Source: Acetobacter syzygii (GTDB taxonomy: Bacteria; Pseudomonadota; Alphaproteobacteria; Acetobacterales; Acetobacteraceae). Taken from it: a stretch of DNA of 64,000 nt. This document shows, piece after piece, positions 26,454-36,510 of the stretch. A model generated the notes under the pieces. The model saw only the letters and a list, made by a program, of their open reading frames with translations. It was not told the DNA's origin and did no database searches. The position numbers and the translations under genes are program-made. Where the stretch lies: assembly GCF_000964225.1 (NCBI RefSeq), contig NZ_BAMZ01000019.1:1-64000 (forward strand), in the 5' to 3' direction. How positions within the stretch are numbered: the stretch's first letter is position 1; each line of letters starts with the position of its first letter.

Positions 26454-27706
26454 GGTTGAAGGGGATACCGCCTTGCCCCACCCTTGCGCAACCATGCCAG
26501 CACGCCCTTTGCACTGGCCCTGCCCGTAGCCAGACAGGCATGGAGCAGATACCCTCCGGTCGGAGCTTCCCAATCCAGCATCTCCCCCGCAACAAACACG
26601 CCGGGCAGAACCTTGAGCATAAAGGATTCGTCACACGCAGCCTGCGTGACCCCGCCTGCGGTGGAAATGGCTCGGGCCAGTGGCGCAGGTGCATAAAAAA
26701 TGAGTGGTACAGCCTTAATCCGGGCCGCCAGCGCACGCGGATCCGTCGGAAGGTCGCCTCCTTCCCGCAGCAGGGCCACGGCCGCAGGGGCTAGGCGAAG
26801 CGCTTTGCGTAACCGATTGCTCAGGCTCTCCCGCGCGCGGGTCGCCCGGAGGCGGTCCAGCAGTTCCTGCTCGGTCAGGTCGGGTCGCAGGTCGCATAGA
26901 ACCGTGGCCTGTCCCTGCGCCGTGATAGCCTGCCTGATGAAGCGGGAGAGCGCATAAAGTGCCCCTCCTTCCACCCCTGTACCGGTCACCACAATCTCAC
27001 CACGTACACGCCTGCCACCAAAGTTCAGGGCAACCGGTTTAAGGGGTGTTCCGGCAAAACGCGTGGCAAAAAACGTAGACCACTGGCAACAGAACCCACA
27101 GTTGGCAGGCTCCAGCGGGGCCACCTCCACCCCACGGGCCTGAAGCAACGGTGCCCAGCCACCAGTGCTCCCAAGCCGAGGCCAGCTTGCTCCTCCAAGA
27201 GCGAGCAAAACGGCATCTGCTTCCACCACAGTCTGCTGCGGGACTGCATGGGCGTGTGCCTGCACAGCAAACAGAAGCTGCTCCTGCGCATTCCAACCCG
27301 ACCAGTCTGCACGGGTTTGAAAAACAACCCCGGCATCCTTCAGCCGGGCAAGCCATGCCCGCAGCAAGGGGGATGCCTTCATCCCCACGGGGAAAACACG
27401 ACCGGAGGAACCAATAAAGCTTTCCTGCCCCAAACCGGCCATCCAGTCCCTTATGTCCTGCATGGTCCACTGGTCCAATGCAGGCTGCAACCAGGGGCGC
27501 GCAGGACCATACCGCTCAAGCACCATGGCCTGAGGTTCGGAATGGGCAATGTTCAACCCACCCCGCCCCGCCATCAGAAATTTACGGCCAAAGCTGGGCA
27601 TACGGTCCATAACATGAACGGAGCACCCAGCCGCTGCCAGATACTCCGCCCCCGCCAACCCTGCCGGGCCACCGCCTACCACAACAATACGCGGCTTATC
27701 CGTCAT
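26450..27706 (-). CDS. HI0933/BaiN-type FAD-dependent oxidoreductase (TIGR03862-like flavoprotein)
   Basis: A 418-residue flavoprotein. The N-terminal dinucleotide-binding motif is VVVGGGPAGLAGAEYLAAAG, then the family signature FGRKFLMAGRGGLNIAHSE, and the C-terminal FAD segment GVFVAGEMLDWEAPTGGYLLHACLA. This is the HI0933-like group, whose physiological substrates are mostly unknown; some relatives reduce bile-acid intermediates or unsaturated lipids. It starts 19 nt after trpA and overlaps the ATPase gene by four bases, so it sits inside one transcription unit. Confidence 0.85.
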   Translation of the reverse strand: MTDKPRIVVVGGGPAGLAGAEYLAAAGCSVHVMDRMPSFGRKFLMAGRGGLNIAHSEPQAMVLERYGPARPWLQPALDQWTMQDIRDWMAGLGQESFIGSSGRVFPVGMKASPLLRAWLARLKDAGVVFQTRADWSGWNAQEQLLFAVQAHAHAVPQQTVVEADAVLLALGGASWPRLGSTGGWAPLLQARGVEVAPLEPANCGFCCQWSTFFATRFAGTPLKPVALNFGGRRVRGEIVVTGTGVEGGALYALSRFIRQAITAQGQATVLCDLRPDLTEQELLDRLRATRARESLSNRLRKALRLAPAAVALLREGGDLPTDPRALAARIKAVPLIFYAPAPLARAISTAGGVTQAACDESFMLKVLPGVFVAGEMLDWEAPTGGYLLHACLATGRASAKGVLAWLRKGGARRYPLQP

Positions 27707-27725
27707 GCGGCATCAACAGTGCTGC

Positions 27726-28559
27726 TCACTCGGCTTTCTGCCCAGCGGTACGGACTGCCTGCGCCAGAGCGCGAATCTGCTCCAGAACACGGGGAAGAGT
27801 CTGGGGGGTTGCCCGCCCCTGTTCGTCCAGTGTTTCAGCCAGTGTGGCCAACAGGGCAGAAGCCACAACCGCACCATCAGCAATACTGGATGCCTGTGCC
27901 GCCTGCTCTGGCGTACGCACACCAAAACCAATGGCTATGGGCAGGTTGGTGGCCGCACGCACACGCGGAATGGCACTGGCCAGATCATGCGCACTGGCCG
28001 AACGCGTGCCGGTAATACCAACAATGCTTACATAATAAACAAAGCCCGAAGCATGAGCGAGCACATAGTTCAAACGGGCATCGGGCGTGGTGGGAGCAAC
28101 CAGACGGATCATGTCCAGACCAGCAGCCTGAGCGGGCGCGGCAATAACGCCCGCCTCTTCTGGGGGCAGGTCAACCAGAATAAGCCCATCCACACCAGCA
28201 GCGGCAGCATCCTTGCAGAAGCGGTCGTAACCATAAGCTTCTACAGGATTGACGTACCCCATGAGAATAACCGGGGTTTCGTCATCATCCTTGCGGAATT
28301 CGGCTACCATATCCAGCACGCCCACCAGCGTGGCACCTGCTTTGAGCCCACGCAGCGCCGCAGCCTGAATAACCGGACCATCAGCCGATGGGTCGGAAAA
28401 AGGCATCCCAACCTCAATCAGGTCAGCCCCGGCGGCTGGCATGGCCTTGAGCAGTTCCAGCGATGTGGAGCGGTCGGGGTCATACGCTTCCAGATAAGGA
28501 ATGAGCGCACCACGGCCTTCGGCAGCAAGGGCTTTAAAACGGGCGGCAATACGGCTCAC
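27726..28559 (-). CDS. trpA: Tryptophan synthase alpha subunit
   Basis: A 277-residue TIM barrel that cleaves indole-3-glycerol phosphate to indole, which passes to TrpB. The catalytic Glu is in [21 protein letters not shown], which also carries the catalytic Asp; the phosphate-binding region includes GITGTRSA and GFGVRTPEQ. The start codon is GTG at 28559, overlapping the trpB TGA stop as GTGA, which indicates translational coupling and matched subunit output. Confidence 0.96.
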   Translation of the reverse strand: MSRIAARFKALAAEGRGALIPYLEAYDPDRSTSLELLKAMPAAGADLIEVGMPFSDPSADGPVIQAAALRGLKAGATLVGVLDMVAEFRKDDDETPVILMGYVNPVEAYGYDRFCKDAAAAGVDGLILVDLPPEEAGVIAAPAQAAGLDMIRLVAPTTPDARLNYVLAHASGFVYYVSIVGITGTRSASAHDLASAIPRVRAATNLPIAIGFGVRTPEQAAQASSIADGAVVASALLATLAETLDEQGRATPQTLPRVLEQIRALAQAVRTAGQKAE

Positions 28560-29800
28560 AGCGTAACTCCCAGATGCTCGGCAACAGTAAAGATATCTTT
28601 GTCACCCCGACCAGACAGGTTGACCACCAACAGCGTGTCCTTGGGCAAGGTAGGGGCAAGTTTGGCAGCATAAGCCACGGCATGAGCAGATTCGAGTGCG
28701 GGAATAATACCTTCCAGTCGGGTACAGAGCTGGAAGGCTTCCAGTGCCTCGTTATCGGTCGCACCGACATATTCCGCACGCCCGATATCATTCAGCCAGG
28801 AATGTTCCGGCCCAACCCCGGGGTAATCAAGCCCCGCGCTAATGGAATGCGCCTCGTCAATCTGACCATCTGCATTTTGCAGCAGGTATGTCCGGTTGCC
28901 ATGCAGTACACCCGGACGACCACGCTCGATGGACGCCGCCGTTTTGCCACTATCCAGCCCATGACCTGCGGCTTCCACCCCGACCAGACGCACGGACACA
29001 TCATCAAGGAACGGGTAAAAAATACCCATTGCGTTGGAGCCACCACCAATGGCAGCCACAACCACATCGGGCAGGCGCCCTTCGGCTGCACGCATCTGCG
29101 CCTTGGTTTCCTCGCCAATAACACTCTGGAAGTCACGCACCATGGCGGGGTATGGATGTGGGCCAGCCACGGTGCCAATAAGCATGTAGGTATCGGCAAC
29201 ATTTGCCACCCAGTCGCGCATGGCTTCGTTCATGGCGTCCTTGAGTGTTCCGGCCCCAGCGGTCACGGGAACAACCTCCGCCCCCAACAGACGCATACGG
29301 AACACATTTGGCTTTTGCCGCTCCACATCGGTCGCGCCCATGTAGATCACGCACTTCATGCCGAACAGGGCGCACACGGTTGCGGTTGCAACGCCATGCT
29401 GGCCAGCTCCGGTTTCGGCCACAATACGGGTGCGGCCCATCCGCCGGGCCAGTAGAATCTGCCCCATAACGTTATTGAGCTTGTGCGACCCCGTATGGTT
29501 CAGTTCTTCACGCTTGAGGTAGATTTTTGCGCCCCCAAGCTCTTCGGTCATACGGCGGGCAAACCACAGCGGGCTAGGACGGCCAATATAGTCGGTCTGA
29601 TAGTACACCAGCTCTTTATGAAAAGCAGGATCAGCCTTTGCGGCCTCGTACGCCTCGTTCAGTTCCAGAATAAGCGGCATAAGCGTTTCGGCCACAAAGC
29701 GGCCACCGTAGCGACCACCAAAATGACCATGCTCATCAGGCTGCTGCCTGAAGGAATTGCTCTGTGCCACTGGGGCGCCGTGCTCTGTCGGGTTCGCCAT
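28556..29800 (-). CDS. trpB: Tryptophan synthase beta subunit
   Basis: About 414 residues. This PLP enzyme condenses indole with serine to make tryptophan. PLP is bound by the Lys of [10 protein letters not shown], the substrate loop is [13 protein letters not shown], and the phosphate-binding loop is [14 protein letters not shown] lies 7-8 nt before the ATG at 29800; the longer frame from 29911 is rejected because its first 37 residues are not TrpB-like. trpF is not adjacent, unlike the trpFBA order of many alphaproteobacteria. Confidence 0.97.
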   Translation of the reverse strand: MANPTEHGAPVAQSNSFRQQPDEHGHFGGRYGGRFVAETLMPLILELNEAYEAAKADPAFHKELVYYQTDYIGRPSPLWFARRMTEELGGAKIYLKREELNHTGSHKLNNVMGQILLARRMGRTRIVAETGAGQHGVATATVCALFGMKCVIYMGATDVERQKPNVFRMRLLGAEVVPVTAGAGTLKDAMNEAMRDWVANVADTYMLIGTVAGPHPYPAMVRDFQSVIGEETKAQMRAAEGRLPDVVVAAIGGGSNAMGIFYPFLDDVSVRLVGVEAAGHGLDSGKTAASIERGRPGVLHGNRTYLLQNADGQIDEAHSISAGLDYPGVGPEHSWLNDIGRAEYVGATDNEALEAFQLCTRLEGIIPALESAHAVAYAAKLAPTLPKDTLLVVNLSGRGDKDIFTVAEHLGVTL

Positions 29801-30040
29801 TATTCGTCCTGCCGCTCCTTGTAACCACTTTGCGCGCCCTGGCGGGTGCCTTTCCATTTTTGTCTTTTTCAACGTGTCAAATGGCTTACCAGATGCGCGA
29901 CCGCATTGCACGGTCCCGTGCGCTCATCTTGCAACAAACAGGGCAAAGGCGTCATACTTGAGAGACGCACATGCTCTGGAACACCTGCCAGCAGCACACC
30001 ATGCGCCTGCGCCAACCAAAGGCAAAACACGGAGAATCGC

Positions 30041-31213
30041 ATGTTTCTGGCCCACAGGCCCGGTATGCCTGCTCGCGCCGTTGAAACGGAAGACGATGCC
30101 AAAAGCGCTGTCTGGCTGGATCTTCTCAACCCCACCCCCCAGGAACTGGCTCTGGCAGAAAAGCTCTGCGGCCAGCCCATACCCACGCTGGAAGACCTGA
30201 GCGCGATTGAAAGTTCGTCCCGCATCAGTGTGCGCAATGGGGCTGCTTTTTTATCCTCCCCCCTGCTCCGCAAGAGTGGGTCGGATTTTCAGACCATGCC
30301 AGTCGGTTTTATTCTGACCGAAAACCGGCTTTTTACCATTCGTTTCCAGTTTTATCTGGCGTTCGAAACCGTAGCCCAGCTTGTTGCAAACTGCGTGGCC
30401 TCTGCCATGCCGCCACCGCATACAACACCCGACCACCTGAGCACGCCCGCCCAGCCCAGCGAACTGCCCCCCCAGCACGAAACCCTGCTCCATGCAGGCG
30501 AGATACTGGTCGCCCTGATAGAAGGGATTGTGGACCGGCTGGCCGACATTCTGGAAAGCATGGGCAATCTGCTCGACACGCTCTCGCACGATATTTTCCG
30601 TGCCCGCACGCAGCAGACTCCCATTCGCAATGTTGCCATGTGGCAGCGCGACCTGCTCCAGCGCGTGGGCGAAGCAGGCAACCTATGCTCCCGTATGCGC
30701 GATACGCTGCTGGGCATGGAACGGATTGCCCTGTTTTTGGGAGAAAGCCGGAAAACCGCCTCCGCCCTGCCAGTAACCGGCTTTGCCCTGTGCACGCCCC
30801 GAACAGCCCCCCCGACATCCCTTGCGACTCCTGCACCGGATGAGGAAGGCAAAATAACCGCTGCCTATGCCCTGTCAGGGATTCTGCGTGCACGCATAAC
30901 CTCTGTCAGCCACGACCTGTCCTCACTTGATGCCTATGTTTCCCAGTCGCAGGACAAGGTGGAGTTTCTGCTGGATGCCACCTTGGGGTTCATCAACATT
31001 GAGCAGAATGGCGTGATGAAAATTCTGACCGTAGTCAGCTTTATCGGGGTAGCACCAACCCTGATTGCAGGCATTTACGGAATGAACTTCAAATACATAC
31101 CCGAACTGGATTGGGCTTACGGTTATTGGTATTCGCTAGGGCTCATGGCGACCACCATTGTGCTCCCGCTCTTCTGGTTCTGGAAAAAAGGCTGGCTGGG
31201 GGGCATTAAATAA
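30041..31213 (+). CDS. corA: CorA-family divalent cation transporter
   Basis: About 390 residues: a large cytoplasmic N-terminal domain with long helices and two C-terminal membrane segments. The hallmark pore motif appears as GIYGMNF after VVSFIGVAPTLIAG, followed by a second hydrophobic segment and a basic tail. CorA proteins carry Mg2+ (or Ni/Co) across the inner membrane. GGAGA lies 6 nt before the ATG at 30041, so the 65-residue upstream extension is excluded. It diverges from trpB across about 240 nt in which no firm promoter was identified. Confidence 0.92.
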   Translation: MFLAHRPGMPARAVETEDDAKSAVWLDLLNPTPQELALAEKLCGQPIPTLEDLSAIESSSRISVRNGAAFLSSPLLRKSGSDFQTMPVGFILTENRLFTIRFQFYLAFETVAQLVANCVASAMPPPHTTPDHLSTPAQPSELPPQHETLLHAGEILVALIEGIVDRLADILESMGNLLDTLSHDIFRARTQQTPIRNVAMWQRDLLQRVGEAGNLCSRMRDTLLGMERIALFLGESRKTASALPVTGFALCTPRTAPPTSLATPAPDEEGKITAAYALSGILRARITSVSHDLSSLDAYVSQSQDKVEFLLDATLGFINIEQNGVMKILTVVSFIGVAPTLIAGIYGMNFKYIPELDWAYGYWYSLGLMATTIVLPLFWFWKKGWLGGIK

Positions 31214-31251
31214 CGCCCTTCCGCCATGCGTACGCCAGACCTGATCTGTTG

Positions 31252-31280
31252 TTGACGATCAATTCTGCCGTAGCTATTAT
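31252..31280 (+). promoter_or_regulatory. Sigma70-type promoter for rho
   Basis: TTGACG (31252-31257) and TATTAT (31275-31280) are separated by 17 bp, a near-consensus spacing. It predicts a 5' leader of about 175-180 nt before the rho ATG, consistent with the long regulatory leaders known for rho in other bacteria. Confidence 0.65.
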
Positions 31281-31464
31281 TCGGACCCAGACGCTGGCTG
31301 ACTTCACCTGCCCAGCGGTTTTCCTCCCGTCAGGTTTTTTCTGGCTCGGCCATGCCTTCTTCAGGGCATGTATGTTTCCGGTCTCCCCGATCGACTTTGC
31401 CGTGCATGGAACAACCCGGACCTTCCCCTTTTGAACTTCTCTTGCCAGTCAGGGCATTTATTAG

Positions 31465-32763
31465 ATGCATCTTGCGGAACTCAAGGCCAAGTCCCCAGCC
31501 GACCTTCTGGCCTGTGCTGAAGACCTGAATATCGAAAACGCGTCGTCCCTGCGCAAGCAGGATATGATGTTCGCCATTCTCAAGACTCTGGCTGATAACG
31601 ATCAGGCCATTTATGGCGAAGGCACGCTTGAGATCATGCACGACGGGTTTGGATACCTGCGTGCCCCCGAATCCAACTACCTTCCCGGCCCGGATGATAT
31701 TTATATCTCCCCCACACAGGTGCGCCGCTTTGGCCTGCGCACGGGTGATACGGTTGAAGGGCAGATTCGCGCGCCCAGAGACGGCGAACGCTATTTTTCC
31801 ATGCTCAAGATCAACACGATCAATTTTGAGTCCCCCGACGCGGTTCGCCACCGGATCAATTTTGACAACCTGACCCCGCTCTACCCGGAGCGCCGCTTGC
31901 AGATGGAAGTGGAAAGTCAGGCATCTGCCCCCGAACCAAAGGGCGACAAAAACAAAAAAGGGTCGCAAAAAGACTTCACCCCCAGGGTGATCGACCTTGT
32001 CTCCCCCATTGGTATGGGCCAGCGCGCCCTGATCGTGGCACCACCGCGCTCGGGCAAAACCGTTATGCTCCAGAGCATTGCCTCGTCCATTTCAGCCAAT
32101 CACCCCGAAGTGTTCCTGATTGTGCTGCTGATTGACGAACGCCCGGAAGAAGTGACCGATATGGCCCGCTCCGTACGGGGCGAAGTCATTGCCTCCACCT
32201 TTGATGAACCGGCCCACCGCCATGTGCAGGTGACCGAAATGGTGCTCGAAAAAGCCAAACGCCTTGTGGAACACAAACGCGATGTGGTGATTCTGCTCGA
32301 CTCCATTACCCGCCTGGCCCGCGCCTACAACACGGTTGTGCCCTCATCCGGTAAAGTCCTGACCGGTGGTGTGGATGCAAACGCCCTGCAACGCCCCAAA
32401 CGCTTTTTTGGTGCAGCCCGCAATATTGAAGAAGGGGGCTCCCTGACCATTATTGCGACCGCCCTGATCGATACAGGCAGCCGCATGGACGAAGTGATCT
32501 TTGAAGAATTCAAAGGCACAGGGAACTCGGAACTGGTGCTGGACCGCAAGCTGGCGGACAAGCGTACCTTCCCCGCCATCGACATCACCAAAAGCGGCAC
32601 ACGTAAGGAAGAGCTTCTGGTTGACCGGTCCACCCTGTCCAAGATGTGGGTCCTGCGCCGGATTCTGGCTCCCATGGGTACCATGGACGCCATGGACTTC
32701 CTGCTTGATAAGCTGAAATACAGCAAAACAAACAATGACTTCTTTGAAGCCATGAACAACTAG
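31465..32763 (+). CDS. rho: Transcription termination factor Rho
   Basis: A 432-residue hexameric RNA-dependent ATPase. The N-terminal [22 protein letters not shown] and the cold-shock-like RNA-binding domain ([22 protein letters not shown]) are followed by the ATPase: Walker [16 protein letters not shown], Walker [17 protein letters not shown], and the secondary RNA-site residues around [12 protein letters not shown] Lys-rich insert ([13 protein letters not shown]) joins the two domains. The start matches the family N-terminus. Confidence 0.97.
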   Translation: MHLAELKAKSPADLLACAEDLNIENASSLRKQDMMFAILKTLADNDQAIYGEGTLEIMHDGFGYLRAPESNYLPGPDDIYISPTQVRRFGLRTGDTVEGQIRAPRDGERYFSMLKINTINFESPDAVRHRINFDNLTPLYPERRLQMEVESQASAPEPKGDKNKKGSQKDFTPRVIDLVSPIGMGQRALIVAPPRSGKTVMLQSIASSISANHPEVFLIVLLIDERPEEVTDMARSVRGEVIASTFDEPAHRHVQVTEMVLEKAKRLVEHKRDVVILLDSITRLARAYNTVVPSSGKVLTGGVDANALQRPKRFFGAARNIEEGGSLTIIATALIDTGSRMDEVIFEEFKGTGNSELVLDRKLADKRTFPAIDITKSGTRKEELLVDRSTLSKMWVLRRILAPMGTMDAMDFLLDKLKYSKTNNDFFEAMNN

Positions 32764-32791
32764 CCCTGCATTCGGCAGGGCCATACGGCAA

Positions 32792-32850
32792 GGCCGCATG
32801 TGCTCACACCTTAATACTCTTTAGGCAGGAGCAGATGCGGCCTCTTTTTT
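32792..32850 (+). terminator. Possible rho terminator with long loop
   Basis: GGCCGCATGTGCTC (32792-32805) pairs with GAGCAGATGCGGCC (32829-32842) with one internal mismatch, then TCTTTTTT. The loop is about 23 nt and the structure overlaps the 3' end of the converging TusA-like gene. Confidence 0.45.
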
Positions 32851-33105
32851 GCGGATTGTCAGCAGCACGCTACCTCCGGGCTGGGGCACATCTGCCAGAA
32901 TGCTATGACCCAGTGCCCTTACGGAGCGGCTGACATTACGGTGGGATTCCTCCCCTTTCAGGCGCACGGCCAGTACACCACCTGCTGGCAGCACATCCAG
33001 CGCCAGCCGAGTGCGCACGAACGTCATGGGGCACTTCTCGGATGTAATATCCAGCATGGCCGCACTGGTCTCGTTCTCACGTTCGGGTATCGGGGTATCA
33101 TGCAT
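32821..33105 (-). CDS. TusA/SirA-like sulfurtransferase family protein
   Basis: A 94-residue protein with the small alpha/beta TusA fold. The conserved cysteine lies in LDITSEKCPMTFVRTRLALD, followed by LPAGGVLAVRLKG and a C-terminal beta strand. TusA proteins carry persulfide sulfur on this cysteine for tRNA thiolation or molybdenum cofactor chemistry. Here the usual CPxP reads CPMT, losing the second proline, so sulfur-transfer activity is probable rather than certain. GGAGG lies 7 nt before the ATG. Confidence 0.75.
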   Translation of the reverse strand: MHDTPIPERENETSAAMLDITSEKCPMTFVRTRLALDVLPAGGVLAVRLKGEESHRNVSRSVRALGHSILADVPQPGGSVLLTIRKKEAASAPA

Positions 33106-33264
33106 GTAAACGCCTCCTTCCGAGGAAAAAACGACAGGCCGCCATCATACACTTCAGGCTTACACACCATAAAAAAACTGTATGATCGTGTAAAATTGGA
33201 CAAACACCTCTGAGTTCGGCTACCTGAAAGGCTAGCGCAGAGATGATAACATTAGGCAGGGTTT

Positions 33265-33756
33265 GTGACCTTGAAGGTACAAGCGGCAGAATCACGGATT
33301 GAGCAGCTGTGTATCGAACACGGCCTGAAAATGACCGGACAACGGCGCGTTATTGCCCGTGTTCTTTCCGAAGCAGATGACCACCCGGATGTGGAGGAAC
33401 TGTACCGCCGTGCGCTGGTACTGGATTCCCGCATTTCGGTTGCCACCGTGTATCGCACGGTGCGTCTGCTAGAGGAAAAAGGCATTCTGGAACGCCGCGA
33501 CTTTGGCGGTGGCCGTGCTCGATACGAAGCAACGGAACATGGTCGGCACCATTATCACCTGATTGACGTTGATAACGGTAAAGTGATCGAGTTTGAAGAC
33601 CCCGAGCATGAAGCCTTCATGATGAAGGTGGCGGACCGGCTTGGATTCGAATTTGTGTCCATGCGACTGGAACTGTTTGGTAAAAAACGACAGCCCGCCA
33701 GCAAGGCCCCCGGCAAAACAACGCCTCGTTCACGCCGCAAGGGAGACCAGACATGA
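33265..33756 (+). CDS. fur: Fur-family metal-responsive repressor
   Basis: A 163-residue Fur-family protein. The N-terminal winged helix includes KMTGQRRVIARVL and the recognition segment SVATVYRTVRLLEEKG. The metal-binding and dimer region has HGRHHYHLIDVDNGKVIEFEDPE. The structural CxxC zinc cysteines are absent. In alphaproteobacteria Fur homologues may act as Mur (manganese) instead of iron regulators, so the metal is not certain. The start is GTG at 33265 with AGGCAGG upstream. The stop overlaps the olsB start. Confidence 0.88.
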   Translation: MTLKVQAAESRIEQLCIEHGLKMTGQRRVIARVLSEADDHPDVEELYRRALVLDSRISVATVYRTVRLLEEKGILERRDFGGGRARYEATEHGRHHYHLIDVDNGKVIEFEDPEHEAFMMKVADRLGFEFVSMRLELFGKKRQPASKAPGKTTPRSRRKGDQT

Positions 33757-34598
33757 GTTCCACACAAACAACTGGCGGTCTCTCCGCACTGGAACTGGAC
33801 CGGTCGCGTTTTCCAGAGCTGCATGGCGGCAGCCTGAGTGTACGTATTGCCGAAACAGACGATGAGCGCGATGCGGCACAAGCCTTGCGCTACCGCGTTT
33901 TTTACGAGGAAATGGGCGCACACCCCAGTGCAGAAACCCTCCGTTTAAAGCGCGATATTGACGAGTTTGACAGTGTTGCCGACCATCTTTTGGTCATCGA
34001 CAACGCCATTGCTTCCGATGCACGCGGTGTGGTTGGAACCTACCGCCTTGTACAGGGCGACGCGGCCCAGAAAATCGGTCGTTTTTACTCTTCCAACGAA
34101 TACGACATTACCCCCCTCAAGGAGTTCCCCGGCAGACTGCTCGAAGTCGGGCGTTCCTGCGTGGACAAGAACTACCGTGGCCGGGCAGCCATGCAACTGT
34201 TGTGGCGGGGCATTGCCTCCTACATCTTCCTGCATCGCATCGACCTGCTGTTCGGCTGTGCAAGCCTGCCGTGCACGGACCCGGACCAGATTGCCGATGA
34301 ACTGACCTACCTCTACCACAACCATCTGGCCCCCCCTGCCCTGCGCGTAAGAGCGCTGGAAAACCGGCGGGTGGAAATGCTGCGTACCGACCCGCACACA
34401 CTGAATGTACGCCGCTGCCTTGTTGGCCTGCCGCCCTTGATCAAAGGGTATCTGCGCCTTGGTGGTTACGTTGGTGATGGTGCGGTTATTGACCCGCAGT
34501 TCAACACCACGGATGTTGCCATTCTGGTTAAAAGCGAACTGCTGGCAGATAAATACTACCGCCACTACGAACGCCGCCTGCGCGATGCTCTGGACTAA
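33753..34598 (+). CDS. olsB: Ornithine-ACP N-acyltransferase OlsB-like
   Basis: A 281-residue GNAT-type acyltransferase. Recognisable parts are ALRYRVFYEEMGA near the N-terminus, GRLLEVGRSCVDKNYRGRAAMQLLWRGI (conserved GRSCV) and the C-terminal LPPLIKGYLRLGGYVGDGAVID. OlsB attaches a 3-hydroxyacyl group from ACP to ornithine, making lyso-ornithine lipid; OlsA would add the second chain and is not visible here. The ATG lies within the fur stop (ATGA, four-base overlap), so the two are translationally coupled. Confidence 0.88.
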   Translation: MSSTQTTGGLSALELDRSRFPELHGGSLSVRIAETDDERDAAQALRYRVFYEEMGAHPSAETLRLKRDIDEFDSVADHLLVIDNAIASDARGVVGTYRLVQGDAAQKIGRFYSSNEYDITPLKEFPGRLLEVGRSCVDKNYRGRAAMQLLWRGIASYIFLHRIDLLFGCASLPCTDPDQIADELTYLYHNHLAPPALRVRALENRRVEMLRTDPHTLNVRRCLVGLPPLIKGYLRLGGYVGDGAVIDPQFNTTDVAILVKSELLADKYYRHYERRLRDALD

Positions 34599-34680
34599 GT
34601 CGTGCATGGCGTAGCCCATGGGTCTTTTACGCCCTGAATTTTAACCGATCCACCAAGCGGGCTGGCAGCCCACTTGCGCC

Positions 34681-36375
34681 ATGAGCACCCCCATGCGCCT
34701 TACAACTGCGTTTGCCCGCCTTTGCCCAAAGCGGGAAACTCTCCGCTTTGCCGGCATTCTGCTGGGCTTGGGGGGCCTCTCCACCTTAGCGCTCCCACCT
34801 GTGCATTGTCTGCCAGTCCTGCTCCTGACCTTTGGGGCGCTGGGGCTGATCCTGAATGCCACCCAAAGCTGGAAGCGCGCAGCATGGGCGGGAGCACTAT
34901 TCGGGTTCGGGTTCTATGCCGCAGGCCTTTACTGGCTGGTATATGCCGTTCTGATCCGGGCGGATGAGTTCTGGTGGTTTGTACCTTTTCCCTCCCTTGG
35001 CTGTGCGCTCATTCTGGCACCGACAGTTGCGGCTCCCGCCGCCCTTTGCTGCCTGTTACCCGCAGGCATACGCCGCCTGAGCGCTTTTGCCGCCTTGTGG
35101 ACCCTGTTTGATATGGGTCGCACCTTTATTTTTAGTGGTTTTACGTGGAATGCTCTGGGCAGCAGCCTTGCCGTTCCCGGCCCGGTTGGCAGCCTGCTTA
35201 TTCAGCCCGCTGCATGGATCGGGGAAGATGGGCTGACTCTGGCTCTTGTTCTGCTTGCCAGTCTGTGTGGTGCCATTTGGCTGGAACCAACAGTGCTGGC
35301 GCGGTGGATATGCCTGCAAACCGGCGCAAATCATACCCCGGCCCCCTCTCTCCCTGACTTGCGCAAGCGCGTTTTTGTGTGCTCGGTCAGTGGTGTTCTT
35401 CTCTGGTGTGTTGCCGGAAACGTGCGACTATCCAGCACCCACCCCACGGGTGAACCCGGCCCCATTGCCATTATGGTCCAAGGCAATGTGCCGGAAACTG
35501 AAAAGATTGGCCGACAGTCACCACGCGATATTTTTATGCGCTATCTGCGCCTAACCGCCGAAGGTGTGCATCATGCGCAGGCATTACAGGCCAGCCTGAA
35601 CAAACCGGGGGAGCATTTCCGTCCGATTGTGTTCCTCTGGCCCGAAACAGCCTTCCCCGGCTATGATCTGTTACAGGATAGCCCCCATGCACGGCAGATT
35701 ATCATGCAATGGGCTACGGGGGCTGATGCAGGAATTATTGGCGCGCTGCGAATGGATGACAGCGGACATTACCGTAACTCCGTTATTGCGCTTGCGCCTG
35801 ACGGTGCCATGGAAGCTGTTTACGATAAAGCCAGACTGGTTCCTTTTGGGGAATACCAGCCACCGTTTATTCCCCTGCAAATCGTACCTCAGGGAGGCAT
35901 GGCCGCAGGCCCCGGTCCACAGACCTGGCATCTGGCGGACATTCCCGCCGTTGGTCCGCTGATCTGCTACGAAGTAATTTTTTCAGGCGATGTGGTCAAC
36001 AGCCATGACCGCCCACGCTGGCTGGCAAACGTGACGAATGATGCGTGGTTTGGCAACAGTGCCGGGCCACGCCAGCACCTTTCCTCCGTGCGCCTGCGCG
36101 CCGTGGAAGAAGGGCTGCCAGTAGCGCGCGCCGCCAACACTGGCATTTCCGTTGCGTATGATGGTCTGGGCCATATGATTGATCATCTGGGGTGGGGTAA
36201 AACAGGTGTTCTGGTCACCGCGCTCCCTGCCTCACTTCCGCCAACCTTATTTGGCAGGTTTGGTCAGTCCATTCCTCTTGCTTTGTGCGGTCTGCTGCTC
36301 CTGCTGGCCGGTGTGCCCCGACGGCCTGCTACGCGACAATCTGTTGCGCCCTCGCAAAAAACGACTATGCATTAA
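34681..36375 (+). CDS. lnt: Apolipoprotein N-acyltransferase Lnt
   Basis: A 564-residue inner-membrane enzyme that adds the third acyl chain to lipoproteins. About six to eight N-terminal membrane helices precede a periplasmic nitrilase domain. The catalytic triad is visible: Glu in LWPETAFPGY, Lys in VYDKARLVPFGEY and Cys in LICYEVIF. GYFTWN-type and NDAWFGNSAGPRQH segments are also conserved. It follows olsB by about 80 nt; together fur-olsB-lnt links envelope lipid functions. Confidence 0.93.
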   Translation: MSTPMRLTTAFARLCPKRETLRFAGILLGLGGLSTLALPPVHCLPVLLLTFGALGLILNATQSWKRAAWAGALFGFGFYAAGLYWLVYAVLIRADEFWWFVPFPSLGCALILAPTVAAPAALCCLLPAGIRRLSAFAALWTLFDMGRTFIFSGFTWNALGSSLAVPGPVGSLLIQPAAWIGEDGLTLALVLLASLCGAIWLEPTVLARWICLQTGANHTPAPSLPDLRKRVFVCSVSGVLLWCVAGNVRLSSTHPTGEPGPIAIMVQGNVPETEKIGRQSPRDIFMRYLRLTAEGVHHAQALQASLNKPGEHFRPIVFLWPETAFPGYDLLQDSPHARQIIMQWATGADAGIIGALRMDDSGHYRNSVIALAPDGAMEAVYDKARLVPFGEYQPPFIPLQIVPQGGMAAGPGPQTWHLADIPAVGPLICYEVIFSGDVVNSHDRPRWLANVTNDAWFGNSAGPRQHLSSVRLRAVEEGLPVARAANTGISVAYDGLGHMIDHLGWGKTGVLVTALPASLPPTLFGRFGQSIPLALCGLLLLLAGVPRRPATRQSVAPSQKTTMH

Positions 36376-36510
36376 ATAGGTAGGGTTTTTTATGGTGCAA
36401 TTACTGAACGTTTTGGTGAAACATTCCCAATTTTCCTTTATGAAACGTTAAGATTGCATGTTATCCGTCCCCTTGTTCCAGCATTCACAGCCGCGGGAAA
36501 AAGCCCAGTC

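Noticed and set aside
29801-29911. trp attenuator leader peptide upstream of trpB
   Set aside because: The in-frame extension contains only one Trp codon and no terminator/antiterminator pair is evident.
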